A stretch of 64,000 nt of DNA, from contig CAWIZE010000002.1 in NCBI GenBank assembly GCA_963840545.1, positions 930,001 to 994,000 on the forward strand, given 5' to 3'. The DNA comes from JAKAWQ01 sp963840545. GTDB lineage: Bacteria > Pseudomonadota > Alphaproteobacteria > Acetobacterales > Acetobacteraceae. Positions within the stretch are counted from its first letter, which is position 1. Each line of letters starts with the position of its first letter. Under the pieces are notes generated by a model. It was not told the origin of the DNA and made no database searches. It saw only the letters and a program-made list of their open reading frames with translations. Both the position numbers and the translations under genes were made by a program. Shown piece after piece: positions 16,879-25,997 of this stretch.

Positions 16879-18353
16879 TGGCGCAGCTGGCCCCCGCTCG
16901 CCGCCCTTCCCCCGCAGCGCCCGGCTGGCGGGCGCTCGGCGGCATCGCGCTCGCCGGCATCGCCGCCGACAGCCGCCGCGTCCGGCCCGGCTTTCTCTTC
17001 GCCGCCCTCCCCGGGCTCGGCGGGGGAAGACCGGGCGGTCCCGCCCGCGCCGACGGACGCGCCTTCATCGCCGATGCGGTGGCCAACGGGGCTGCCGCCA
17101 TCCTCGCCCCCGCCGGCACCGCCTGGCCGCCCGGCGTGCCGCCGCGGCCGCTGATCGAGGACCCCGAGCCGCGCCGGCGGCTCGCCGAGCTTGCGAGCGC
17201 CTTCGCCGGCCCCGCCCCGAAGACCATCGCCGCCGTCACCGGCACCAACGGCAAGACGAGCACGGTCGAGTTCCTTCGCCAGCTCTGGGCGCTCGCCGGC
17301 CATCAGGCCGCCAGCCTCGGCACCCTCGGCCTGATCACCCAAGAGGGCCGCGAGCCCGTCTTGGGCTGTCAGTCGGGCGCGCTGACCACGCCCGACCCCG
17401 TGGTCCTCGCCGAGACCATGGCCCGCCTCGCCCGGGCCGACATCCAGCGCGTCGCGATCGAGGCCTCCTCGCACGGCCTCGACCAGTTCCGCCTCGACGG
17501 TCTTTCCCTGGCTGCCGCGGGCTTCGCGAGCTTTTCCCGCGACCACCTCGACTACCATGCGAACATGGCCGCCTACCGCGCGGCAAAGCTTCGCCTTTTC
17601 GCCGAGCTTCTCCCCGAGGGCGCGGCCGCGATCGCCGCCGCCTCCCTCGACGCGACGACGCTTGCCGCGCTCCGCGCCATCGCCCGCCGCCGCCGCCTCC
17701 GCTTCGAGATCGCCCGCCTCGAGCAAGCCGCGCCGGTCCCCGAGGGCCAGCGCCTCACCGTCTCCGGCACGGAGTTTTTCCTCCCGCTCCCCGGCCGCTT
17801 CCAGGCCGAGAACGCCGTCCTCGCCGCGACCCTCGCCACCATGCTCGGCGACCCGGCCGCGCTCTCCCGCCTCGAAAAACTCCGCCCCGTGCGCGGCCGG
17901 CTCGAGCGCGCCGCCGTGCTCCCCAACGGCGCTTGCGCCTATGTCGATTACGCCCACACCCCGGATGCGCTGAAGAACCTGCTCGCCGCGCTCCGCCCCC
18001 ACACGCAGGGCCGCCTCGTCATCGTCTTCGGCGCCGGCGGCGATCGCGATCCCGGCAAGCGCGCCGCGATGGGCCGCGCGGCCGCCGCGGGCGCCGATCG
18101 GGTCATCGTCACCGACGACAATCCCCGCACCGAGGATCCCGCCCGCATCCGCCGCGCCGTCCTTGCCGGCTGCCCGGGGGCGGCCGAAATCGGCGATCGC
18201 GCGGGCGCGATCGAAGCCGCCCTCTCGGATCTTTGCCCCGGAGACGTCCTCGCCGTCGCCGGCAAAGGACATGAGATGGGCCAGATCGTCGGTACGGAAA
18301 TCCTCCCCTTCGACGACCTATCCGTCATCCGCCGCCTCGTAGGCGCCCCATGA
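16878..18353 (+). CDS. murE: UDP-MurNAc-L-Ala-D-Glu:meso-DAP ligase MurE
   Basis: Protein of 491 residues that adds meso-diaminopimelate to the UDP-muramoyl dipeptide in the cytosol. The ATP loop is TGTNGKTS, followed by EASSHGLDQFRLDG, SFSRDHLDYH and YAHTPDAL. DNPRTEDP near 420 is the meso-DAP selectivity motif (DNPR), which tells the third residue of the cell-wall peptide. Coupled by TGATG to ftsI and ATGA to murF. Confidence 0.97.
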   Translation: MAQLAPARRPSPAAPGWRALGGIALAGIAADSRRVRPGFLFAALPGLGGGRPGGPARADGRAFIADAVANGAAAILAPAGTAWPPGVPPRPLIEDPEPRRRLAELASAFAGPAPKTIAAVTGTNGKTSTVEFLRQLWALAGHQAASLGTLGLITQEGREPVLGCQSGALTTPDPVVLAETMARLARADIQRVAIEASSHGLDQFRLDGLSLAAAGFASFSRDHLDYHANMAAYRAAKLRLFAELLPEGAAAIAAASLDATTLAALRAIARRRRLRFEIARLEQAAPVPEGQRLTVSGTEFFLPLPGRFQAENAVLAATLATMLGDPAALSRLEKLRPVRGRLERAAVLPNGACAYVDYAHTPDALKNLLAALRPHTQGRLVIVFGAGGDRDPGKRAAMGRAAAAGADRVIVTDDNPRTEDPARIRRAVLAGCPGAAEIGDRAGAIEAALSDLCPGDVLAVAGKGHEMGQIVGTEILPFDDLSVIRRLVGAP

Positions 18354-19750
18354 CGATGCTTTGGCCCGCCGCCGCCCTCGCCGAGGCCACCGGCGGACGG
18401 CTGACCGTGCCGTTCTCCGCCGCCGGCCTCTCGATCGACACCCGCACGCTCCGCCCGGCCGATCTCTTCGTGGCGCTCGCCGGCGAGCGCCGCGACGGCC
18501 ACGCCTACGTTGCCGACGCGCTCGGCCGCGAAGCCGCCGGCGCGATGGTGAGCCACATCCCCGCCGGCCTCTCCGCGAGCGCGCCGCTCCTCGTCGTGGA
18601 CGACACGCTCGCCGGCATCGCCCGCCTCGGCGCCTTCGCCCGCAGCCGCGCCGGCGCGCGCGTGGCCGCCATCACCGGCAGCGTCGGCAAGACCACCACC
18701 AAGGAGATGCTGCGCCGGATCCTCTCCGCCGCCGGCCCGACCCACGCCGCCCGCGCCTCCTACAACAACCAGTGGGGCCTGCCGCTGACGCTGGCCGAGC
18801 TGCCGCCCGACGCCGCCTTCGCTATCCTCGAGATCGGCACCAACCATCCCGGCGAGATTCTTCCCCTCGCCTCCCTGGCCCGCCCACACGCAGCCGTGAT
18901 CACCGCAATCACCGGCGCCCATATCGGTTTTTTCCCCGACCTCGCGGCCATCGCCGACGAGAAATCGAGTCTCCTCACCGCGCTCGAGCCCGGCGGCACC
19001 GCGATCCTCCCCGCCGATTCTCCCTTCCTCTCCCGCCTCGCCGCCCGCGTCCCGCCCGGCTGCGCTATCATCACCTTCGGTGAAAACCCCACCGCCGAGG
19101 CCCGCCTCCTCGCCGCCGAGACTGACCGCACCGGCGCCACGCTCACCGCCGTAATCGCGGGCGAGACCGTCCGCCTCCGCATCGCCGCCCCCGGGCGCCA
19201 CATGGCGCTCGACGCGCTTGCGGCACTCGCCACCGCCGTCGTCCTTGGCCTCTCCCCGCGCGACGCCGCCTCGGCCCTCGCCGGCTTCGCCGCGCTGGCC
19301 GGCCGCGGCGCGCGCACGATCATCGCGCTCCCCGGCGGCGAGGCGACCCTCCTCGACGAGAGCTACAACGCCTCACCCGCTTCGGTGACGGCCGCGCTTT
19401 CCGTCCTCGCCCTGAACGGCAAGCCGGGCCGGCGCATCGCCGTCCTCGGCGACATGTTGGAGCTCGGCGAGACGGCATCCGCCGAGCACGAAGCGCTGGC
19501 GCCCGCCGTCGCGCAATCGGCGGACCTCCTCTTCGCCTGCGGACCCCTGATGCGCCGCCTCTTCGCGCTCACGCCGGCGCCTCTCCGCGGCGCCTACGCC
19601 GCCAACTCTGCCGCCCTCGCGCCGATCGTCGCCGCCGCCATCGCCCCGGGCGATGTCGTGCTGGTCAAAGGCAGCCTCGGCAGCCGCATGCGCCGGATCG
19701 TCGCCGCACTCGAAAAACCGCCGCTGCCGGCAAGCGGGGAGGGCGGCTGA
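18350..19750 (+). CDS. murF: UDP-MurNAc-tripeptide:D-Ala-D-Ala ligase MurF
   Basis: Protein of 466 residues. The Mur ligase ATP loop reads ITGSVGKTTTKEML, with NNQWGLPLTL and IGTNHPGEI, then DESYNASPASV typical of MurF. It completes the UDP-muramoyl pentapeptide. Start and stop both overlap neighbours (ATGA with murE, TGATG with mraY). Confidence 0.97.
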   Translation: MTMLWPAAALAEATGGRLTVPFSAAGLSIDTRTLRPADLFVALAGERRDGHAYVADALGREAAGAMVSHIPAGLSASAPLLVVDDTLAGIARLGAFARSRAGARVAAITGSVGKTTTKEMLRRILSAAGPTHAARASYNNQWGLPLTLAELPPDAAFAILEIGTNHPGEILPLASLARPHAAVITAITGAHIGFFPDLAAIADEKSSLLTALEPGGTAILPADSPFLSRLAARVPPGCAIITFGENPTAEARLLAAETDRTGATLTAVIAGETVRLRIAAPGRHMALDALAALATAVVLGLSPRDAASALAGFAALAGRGARTIIALPGGEATLLDESYNASPASVTAALSVLALNGKPGRRIAVLGDMLELGETASAEHEALAPAVAQSADLLFACGPLMRRLFALTPAPLRGAYAANSAALAPIVAAAIAPGDVVLVKGSLGSRMRRIVAALEKPPLPASGEGG

Positions 19751-20838
19751 TGCTCTATCTCCTCACCCACCCCTACGCGCACCAGGTCCTCTTCTTCAAC
19801 CTGCTGCACTACCTCACCTTCCGCTCCGGCGCGGCCTGCCTCACCTCGCTCGTCGTCAGCTTCGTCCTCGGCCCCAGCCTGATCCGCCGCCTCAGGCAGG
19901 TGCAGAAGAACGGCCAGCCGATCCGCGCGCTCGGCCCCGAACGCCACCTGATCGAGAAGATCGGCACGCCCACCATGGGCGGCCTGCTGATCCTGATCGC
20001 GCTCACCGTCTCCACCCTGCTCTGGGCGGATCTCGAAAGCGTCTATGTCTGGGCGGTGCTCGCGGTCACGCTCGGCTACGGGTTGCTCGGCGCCGCCGAC
20101 GATTATCGAAAACTCGTCCGCCGCGACCATCACGGCGTCTCGCCGCGCGTCAAGCTCGCGGCGCAGGCCGCGATCGGCCTGGTCGCCTCCTACGCGATCG
20201 CGCGCACCACCGGCGGCGCGCTCGGCACCGGCATCGCCGTGCCTCTTTTGAAACACGTCCTGATTCCGCTCGGCCCGGCCTTCCCCATCTTCGGCACGCT
20301 GGTGATGATGGGCGCCTCGAACGCGGTCAATCTCACCGACGGGCTCGATGGGCTGGCCATCGTCCCCACCATCATCGTCGCCGCCGTCTTCGTCTTCATC
20401 GCCTATCTCGTCGGCAACCGCATCTTCGCCGACTATCTCGAGCTCGATAACGTTCCCGGTGCCGGCGAGCTCGCCGTGTTCTGCGCCGCCCTGATCGGCT
20501 CGGGCCTCGGCTTCCTCTGGTTCAACACCTGGCCGGCCACCGTCTTCATGGGCGATACCGGCTCGCTCGCCCTCGGCGGCGCGCTCGGCGCCGTCGCGGT
20601 TGCGACCAAGAGCGAGATCGTGCTCGCGATCACGGGCGGGCTCTTCGTCCTCGAGACGGTGTCGGTCATCGTCCAGGTCTTCTGGTACAAGCGCACCGGC
20701 CGGCGCGTCTTCCTGATGGCCCCGCTGCACCATCACTTCGAGAAGAAGGGCTGGGCGGAGCCCACCATCGTCATCCGCTTCTGGATCATCTCGGTGATCC
20801 TGGCCCTCGTCGGCCTCGCCACGCTGAAGATCCGATGA
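19750..20838 (+). CDS. mraY: Phospho-MurNAc-pentapeptide transferase MraY
   Basis: Integral membrane enzyme of 362 residues and about ten helices that makes lipid I on undecaprenyl phosphate. The family motifs are present: GTPTMGG, the DD pair in AADDYRK, NLTDGLDGLA, FMGDTGSLALGG and the late LHHHFEKKGW. Length and order are normal. Coupled to murF and murD. Confidence 0.98.
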   Translation: MLYLLTHPYAHQVLFFNLLHYLTFRSGAACLTSLVVSFVLGPSLIRRLRQVQKNGQPIRALGPERHLIEKIGTPTMGGLLILIALTVSTLLWADLESVYVWAVLAVTLGYGLLGAADDYRKLVRRDHHGVSPRVKLAAQAAIGLVASYAIARTTGGALGTGIAVPLLKHVLIPLGPAFPIFGTLVMMGASNAVNLTDGLDGLAIVPTIIVAAVFVFIAYLVGNRIFADYLELDNVPGAGELAVFCAALIGSGLGFLWFNTWPATVFMGDTGSLALGGALGAVAVATKSEIVLAITGGLFVLETVSVIVQVFWYKRTGRRVFLMAPLHHHFEKKGWAEPTIVIRFWIISVILALVGLATLKIR

Positions 20839-22205
20839 GCCGGGCTTTCCCTCCCATCTTTACCGGTCGGCGCTTCGTCGTCCTCGGGCTCGGCCGCAAC
20901 GGACTTCCCGCCGCCCGCGCGCTCGCCGCGATGGGCGCCGAGGTAACCGCGTGGGACGACGATCCCGCCGCCCGCCAGGCCGCCCGCGGAATCCGCCTCG
21001 CCCGCTCGCTCGAAATCCCCCCCACCACCGACGCGCTCGTGCTCTCGCCGGGAATCCCCCACAGCTTCCCCAGCCCCCACCCCGCCGCCGCCCGCGCCCT
21101 CTCGCTCGGCATCCCGATCCTCTCGGACGCCGAGCTCCTCTTCCGCGCCGTCCGCGCCGCCGGCTCCAAGGCCGGCTTCATCGGCGTCACCGGCACCAAC
21201 GGCAAATCGACCACCACCGCGCTGATCGCCCACATCCTGAACGCGGCCGGCATCCCGCACGCGGCCGGCGGCAATCTCGGGCCCGCGGCACTCGCGCTGC
21301 CCCTCCTGGAGGACGACGGACATTACGTCATCGAAATGTCCTCGTACATGCTGGAGCGGATCGCCGCGCTCCGCTTCGACATCGCGATCCTCCTCAACCT
21401 CTCGCCCGACCATCTCGACCGCCACGGCAGCATGGCAGGCTATGTCGCCGCCAAGCAGCAGATCTTCGCGCATCGCGCCGCCGACGGCCTCGCCATCCTC
21501 GGCGTCGACGATCCGCCCTCCCGCGACCTCGCCGCCACCCTGACCTCGCGTCTCATTTGTATCTCGGGCGAGCGCCCCGCAGATGTCTGGTGCGAATCGG
21601 GCACGCTCTGCGATCGTGCCGGTTCCATTCTCGCCATGAACGAGGCCGCCGCGCTGCCTGGCACGCACAACGCCCAGAACGCCGCCGCCGCCGCCGCCGC
21701 AACGCGGGCACTCGGCCTCGCGCGCCCGACGATCGCCGCCGCGATCCGCTCCTTCCCCGGCCTGCCGCACCGCCAGCAATTGATCTGCCACGCGGATGGA
21801 GTGGCCTTCGTCAACGACAGCAAGGCCACCAACGCCGATTCGGCCGCCCGCGCGCTCGCCTGCTATCCGCGAATCGTCTGGATCGCCGGCGGCATCGCAA
21901 AGGTTGGCGGCATCGAGCCGCTCGCCCCCTTCTTCCCGCGCATCGCCGAGGCGCTCCTTATTGGCCGCGACGCACCGCTCTTCGCCGCCACCCTCGCCCG
22001 CCACGCCGTCCCGCACCGGATCATTGGTCTCCTCGACGAAGCCGTGCCCGCCGCGCTCCTCTCCGCGCGTGCCCACGCGGCCTCCGTCGTGCTGCTCTCG
22101 CCCGCCGCGGCCAGCTTCGATCAGTTCCCGGGCTTTCCCGAACGCGGCGAGCGCTTTTCCCGCCTTGCCCGCACCCTCTGCGCGCAAACGGGGAGGGCCG
22201 CCTGA
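20835..22205 (+). CDS. murD: UDP-MurNAc-L-Ala:D-Glu ligase MurD
   Basis: Protein of 456 residues. A Rossmann-like N-terminal domain (VVLGLGRNGLPAARAL) precedes the ATP loop GVTGTNGKSTT, EMSSYMLERI, LNLSPDHLDRHG and the MurD-type FVNDSKATNADSAARAL. It adds D-glutamate to UDP-MurNAc-L-alanine. The stop shares its last base with the ftsW ATG. Confidence 0.97.
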   Translation: MSRAFPPIFTGRRFVVLGLGRNGLPAARALAAMGAEVTAWDDDPAARQAARGIRLARSLEIPPTTDALVLSPGIPHSFPSPHPAAARALSLGIPILSDAELLFRAVRAAGSKAGFIGVTGTNGKSTTTALIAHILNAAGIPHAAGGNLGPAALALPLLEDDGHYVIEMSSYMLERIAALRFDIAILLNLSPDHLDRHGSMAGYVAAKQQIFAHRAADGLAILGVDDPPSRDLAATLTSRLICISGERPADVWCESGTLCDRAGSILAMNEAAALPGTHNAQNAAAAAAATRALGLARPTIAAAIRSFPGLPHRQQLICHADGVAFVNDSKATNADSAARALACYPRIVWIAGGIAKVGGIEPLAPFFPRIAEALLIGRDAPLFAATLARHAVPHRIIGLLDEAVPAALLSARAHAASVVLLSPAAASFDQFPGFPERGERFSRLARTLCAQTGRAA

Positions 22206-23323
22206 TGGCCGCGCCCTCCCGCGCCGATACCTCGGTGCTCGGCCGCTGGTGGTGGACGGTCGATCGCTGGACGTTGATCGCCGTCACCACGCTGCTCGGC
22301 TTCGGCTACGTCATGGTGCTCTCGGCGAGCCCCTCGGTCGCCGTGCGCATCGGCGACCCGCGCGACCTCCTCATCGTCAAGCAGATCACCTTCCTCGCCC
22401 TTTCCGGGCTCGAGATCGTCGCCATCTCGCTGTTCTCGCCCCACACCATCCGCCGCATCGCCCTGCTCGGCGGGCTCGCCGCACTCCTGCTCACCGCCTT
22501 CACCCTCGTGCACGGGGTCGAGATCAAGGGCGCCCGGCGCTGGGTCGATTTCTTCGGATTCTCGATCCAGCCGAGCGAGTTCCTCAAGGTCTGCTTCATC
22601 GTCGTCACCGCCTGGCTGCTCTCCGAACAGCGGCGCACCCCACGCCTGCCCGGCACGGCCATCGCCCTCGGCCTCTTCGTCGTCATCATCCTGCTGCTGA
22701 AATCGCAGCCCGATGTCGGCCTGATGGGGTTGGTCAGCGCCGTCTTCCTCGCCCAACTCTTCCTCAACGGGCTGAACGTGATCTGGGTCGGGCTCGGCGG
22801 CGCATTCATCGCGGCGGGCGGCGTCGCCTCGTACATGGTCTTTCAGCACGTGCGCGAACGCGTCGCCGACTTCCTCCACCCGAACGCCGTCGGCGCCTAC
22901 CAGGTGCACACCGCCCTCGAGGCCTTCGGCAATGGCGGCCTGTTCGGCACCGGCCCCGGCGAAGGCCGGATCAAGGACATCCTGCCCGACGCCCACGCGG
23001 ACTTCGTCTTCGCCGTCGCCGGCGAGGAATTCGGCCTCATCATCTGCCTGCTCATCATCGGCATCTTCGCCTTCATCGTGCTGCGCGGCCTGCTGCGTCT
23101 GCTCGCCGAACACGACCTCTTCACCCTGCTCGCCGCCGGCGGCCTCTTGATGAGCTTCGGCCTCGAAGCCTTCATCAACATGGCCACCTCCCTTTCTCTC
23201 ATCCCCGCGAAAGGAATGACCCTGCCGTTCATCTCGTACGGCGGCTCGTCAATGCTCGCGATCGGCCTCGAAATCGGAATGCTGCTGGCGCTCACCCGCC
23301 GCCGGCATCACGCCGACCGATGA
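22205..23323 (+). CDS. ftsW: Lipid II polymerase FtsW (SEDS family)
   Basis: Polytopic protein of 372 residues with about ten hydrophobic segments. The SEDS motifs are seen: GARRWVDFFGFSIQPSEFLK, KSQPDVG, then PDAHADFVFAVAGEEFG carrying the catalytic-loop aspartate, and KGMTLPFISYGGSS near the end. It polymerises septal glycan strands with FtsI. The ATG shares a base with the murD TGA; its own TGA overlaps the murG ATG. Confidence 0.97.
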   Translation: MAAPSRADTSVLGRWWWTVDRWTLIAVTTLLGFGYVMVLSASPSVAVRIGDPRDLLIVKQITFLALSGLEIVAISLFSPHTIRRIALLGGLAALLLTAFTLVHGVEIKGARRWVDFFGFSIQPSEFLKVCFIVVTAWLLSEQRRTPRLPGTAIALGLFVVIILLLKSQPDVGLMGLVSAVFLAQLFLNGLNVIWVGLGGAFIAAGGVASYMVFQHVRERVADFLHPNAVGAYQVHTALEAFGNGGLFGTGPGEGRIKDILPDAHADFVFAVAGEEFGLIICLLIIGIFAFIVLRGLLRLLAEHDLFTLLAAGGLLMSFGLEAFINMATSLSLIPAKGMTLPFISYGGSSMLAIGLEIGMLLALTRRRHHADR

Positions 23324-24561
23324 TGAACGTGGCAAAGACCGAGGGGCTCCGCCCGTTGTCGGGTCCCCATCGCGCAGGCGCGATGGGAGCCCCGAAACCC
23401 CGCCAAGGGCTGAGCCCTTGGAAACCGCCCTCCGCTTCCGCCAACGGATGGGGTCCAGGAGCCCGCCTCCTGGCAGGGGTCCAGGGGACAGCGTCCCCTG
23501 GCTTTAAAACCGTCGTCGTCGCCGCCGGCGGCACGGCGGGGCATGTGTTCCCGGCCGAGGCGCTGGTTGCGGTGCTGCGGGCGAGGGGCTGGCGGTCGGT
23601 TGTGTTGACCGATCGGCGCGCGGCCGGGCGTGGCTTTGCGGGTGCGGAGCGGCATGTCCTGAAGGGCGCGGGTGTTGCCGGGCGTGGTCTGTGGCGTGGG
23701 GTTGCGGCGGTTGGCGCGATGGCGGCCGGTGTCATCGCCGCGCGGCGGATGATGGTCGGGCTGCGTCCGCGCGTGGTGGTGGGGTTCGGCGGTTATCCGT
23801 CGGTGGCCCCGGTGGTGGCGGCGCGATTGATGGCGCGGCGGCCGCGGGTTCTCTTGCACGAGCAGAATGCCGTGCTCGGCCGCGCGAATCGGGCATTGGC
23901 GGTGTGGGCGGATCGCGTGGCGGTGAGCTTCGCGGGCACGCGCCATGCGCCGCGCTCGGCGGTCGTTGTCGGGAATCCCGTGCGGGCGGAGGTGCGGGCC
24001 GCGCCCTATGCGTTGCCGGACGAGGGAAAATTCGAGGTTCTGGTTCTCGGCGGCTCGCTCGGCGCACGGGTGATGGCTGATCTCGTGCCCGAGGCGTTGG
24101 CGGGGCAGAGGGCGAAGTTGCGTGTGGTGCAGCAATGCCGACCCGAGGATCTCGAGCGGGTTGCCGCGGTTTATGAGAAGGCCGGGGTCGCGGCGGAGCT
24201 GGCGGCGTTTTTTGGTGACGTGCCCGCGCGGCTTGCGGCGGCGCATCTTGTGATCGCGCGGGCGGGCGCCTCGAGCATTGCCGAGCTTGCGGTGTGCGGC
24301 CGGCCGTCGCTCCTCATCCCGCTGCCCGGCGCGATCGACGATCACCAGCGCGCCAATGCGGCGAAGCTCGCGGAAGCGGGCGCGGCGGTCGTGCTCGATC
24401 AGGACGGCTTGACGGTCGAGAGGGTCGGGGAGGCGGTGGCCGGATTGCTGGCCGATCCCGCGCAACTCGCAAAAATGGCCGCCGCCGCCGCGCGGTTCGC
24501 GCGCGCCGATGCCGCCGAGCGCCTGGCCGATCTGGTCGAATCGCTGGGGAGCGGGTCATGA
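23320..24561 (+). CDS. murG: MurG glycosyltransferase with a repeat-encoded N-terminal extension
   Basis: Adds GlcNAc to lipid I at the inner face of the membrane. The family core starts at TVVVAAGGTAGHVFPAEAL, and later GFGGYPSVAPV, LHEQNAVLGRANR, LGGSLGAR and ARAGASSIAEL are all normal. The only start coupled to ftsW is the ATG at 23320 (ATGA), with a second ATG at 23323. Between it and the core lie about 63 extra codons encoded by the palindromic repeat at 23339-23512, giving 413 residues against a usual 355-380. No ATG, GTG or TTG suits a start right before the core. The gene also favours G- and T-ending codons unlike its C-ending neighbours. Confidence 0.93.
   Translation: MMNVAKTEGLRPLSGPHRAGAMGAPKPRQGLSPWKPPSASANGWGPGARLLAGVQGTASPGFKTVVVAAGGTAGHVFPAEALVAVLRARGWRSVVLTDRRAAGRGFAGAERHVLKGAGVAGRGLWRGVAAVGAMAAGVIAARRMMVGLRPRVVVGFGGYPSVAPVVAARLMARRPRVLLHEQNAVLGRANRALAVWADRVAVSFAGTRHAPRSAVVVGNPVRAEVRAAPYALPDEGKFEVLVLGGSLGARVMADLVPEALAGQRAKLRVVQQCRPEDLERVAAVYEKAGVAAELAAFFGDVPARLAAAHLVIARAGASSIAELAVCGRPSLLIPLPGAIDDHQRANAAKLAEAGAAVVLDQDGLTVERVGEAVAGLLADPAQLAKMAAAAARFARADAAERLADLVESLGSGS
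23339..23512 (+). repeat. Dispersed palindromic repeat, copy 2, in frame inside murG
   Basis: A string of hairpins that is open in the murG frame: CCATCGCGC/GCGCGATGG, CCAAGGGCTGAGCCCTTGG, CCAGGAGCCCGCCTCCTGG and CCAGGGGACAGCGTCCCCTGG. The part CGGATGGGGTCCAGGAGCCC matches the reverse complement of 37127-37190. The insertion length keeps the murG frame open. Confidence 0.85.
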
Positions 24562-25997
24562 GGGCGCTGCCGCTTTCCATCGGCACCATTCATTTCGTCG
24601 GCATCGGCGGCATCGGCATGTCGGGGATTGCCGAGGTTCTGCACAATCTCGGCTACGCGGTGCAGGGCAGCGACATTGCCGAGGGCGCCAATGTGTTGCG
24701 CCTGCGCGCGGCGGGAATTCCTGTCGCCGTCGGCCATGAAGCGGAGAATCTGGGCCGGGCGCAGGTGGTCGTCGTCTCGAGCGCCGTGCGCCGCGACAAT
24801 CCCGAGGTCGCCGCGGCGCGCGCGCGTTTCCTGCCGATCGTCCGCCGCGCCGAGATGCTCGCCGAGCTGATGCGGCTGCGCTGGTCGATCGCGGTCGGCG
24901 GCACGCACGGCAAGACCACCACCACCAGCCTGGTCGCGGCGGTATTGGAAGCGGCGAATCTCGATCCCACCGTGATCAATGGCGGGATCGTCAATGCCTA
25001 TGGCACCAACACCCGGCTCGGCGCCGGCGAGTGGATGGTCGCCGAGGCCGATGAGAGCGACGGCAGCTTCCTTCGCCTGCCCGCGGTGATCACGCTCGTC
25101 ACCAACATGGATCCCGAGCATCTCGATCACTGGGGCAGCAACGAGGCGATGCTGGAGGGCTATCGCCAGTTCGTCGCCAATGTGCCGTTCTACGGGTTCG
25201 CGGTGCTCTGCATCGACCATCCGGCGGTCCAGCAGATGATCCCCTCGCTCTCCGATCATCGCCTGGTGACCTATGGTTTCTCGCTGCAGGCGGACGTGCG
25301 GGCCGAGCGCGTCATCAACGACAAGCTCGGCTCGACCTTCGAGCTCGCGGTGACCGATCGCCAGACCCGTCGCGCCCGCCGGCTCGGGCCGTTCCGCCTG
25401 CCGATGCTCGGCAGCCACAACGTCCAGAACGCGCTTGCGGCGTTGGCGGTGGGCCTCGAGATGGAGATCCCCGAGGCGACGCTGCAGACCGCGCTTGCCG
25501 GATTTCGCGGCGTCAAGCGCCGTTTCACGAAAACGGGCGAGGTCGGCGGCATCACCGTGATCGACGATTACGGGCATCACCCGGTCGAGATCGCGGCCGT
25601 GCTCAAGGCCGCCCGCCAGGCCGGCGCGCGCGAGGTGATCGCGGTCGTCCAGCCGCACCGCTACTCCCGGCTCGCCTCGCTCTTCGATCAGTTCTGCACC
25701 TGCATGAACGACGCCGGCACGGTCATCGTCGCCGACGTCTATCCGGCCGGCGAGGCGCCGATGCCCGGCATCACGGGCGATGCCCTGGTCGAGGGCCTGC
25801 GCGGCCGCGGGCACAAGAGCGTGGTGCCGCTGTCCGGACCCGAGCACCTGGCGGAGATGGTGCACGCGATTGCCCGCTCCGGCGATTACGTCGTCTGCCT
25901 CGGCGCCGGCAGCATCACCCAGTGGGCCAATGCCCTCCCCGCCGAGCTCGCGCTGCTGCAGGCAGCACCCCGTCGCGCCGGCGGAGGCGTCCGATGA
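24558..25997 (+). CDS. murC: UDP-MurNAc:L-alanine ligase MurC
   Basis: Protein of 479 residues. HFVGIGGIGMSGIAEVL opens the UDP-binding domain, GGTHGKTTTTSL is the ATP loop, EADESDGSFL and NMDPEHLDHWG follow, and DDYGHHPVEI with QPHRYSRL mark the C-terminal domain. It starts the cytosolic peptide by adding L-alanine. ATGA overlaps on both sides. Confidence 0.97.
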   Translation: MRALPLSIGTIHFVGIGGIGMSGIAEVLHNLGYAVQGSDIAEGANVLRLRAAGIPVAVGHEAENLGRAQVVVVSSAVRRDNPEVAAARARFLPIVRRAEMLAELMRLRWSIAVGGTHGKTTTTSLVAAVLEAANLDPTVINGGIVNAYGTNTRLGAGEWMVAEADESDGSFLRLPAVITLVTNMDPEHLDHWGSNEAMLEGYRQFVANVPFYGFAVLCIDHPAVQQMIPSLSDHRLVTYGFSLQADVRAERVINDKLGSTFELAVTDRQTRRARRLGPFRLPMLGSHNVQNALAALAVGLEMEIPEATLQTALAGFRGVKRRFTKTGEVGGITVIDDYGHHPVEIAAVLKAARQAGAREVIAVVQPHRYSRLASLFDQFCTCMNDAGTVIVADVYPAGEAPMPGITGDALVEGLRGRGHKSVVPLSGPEHLAEMVHAIARSGDYVVCLGAGSITQWANALPAELALLQAAPRRAGGGVR

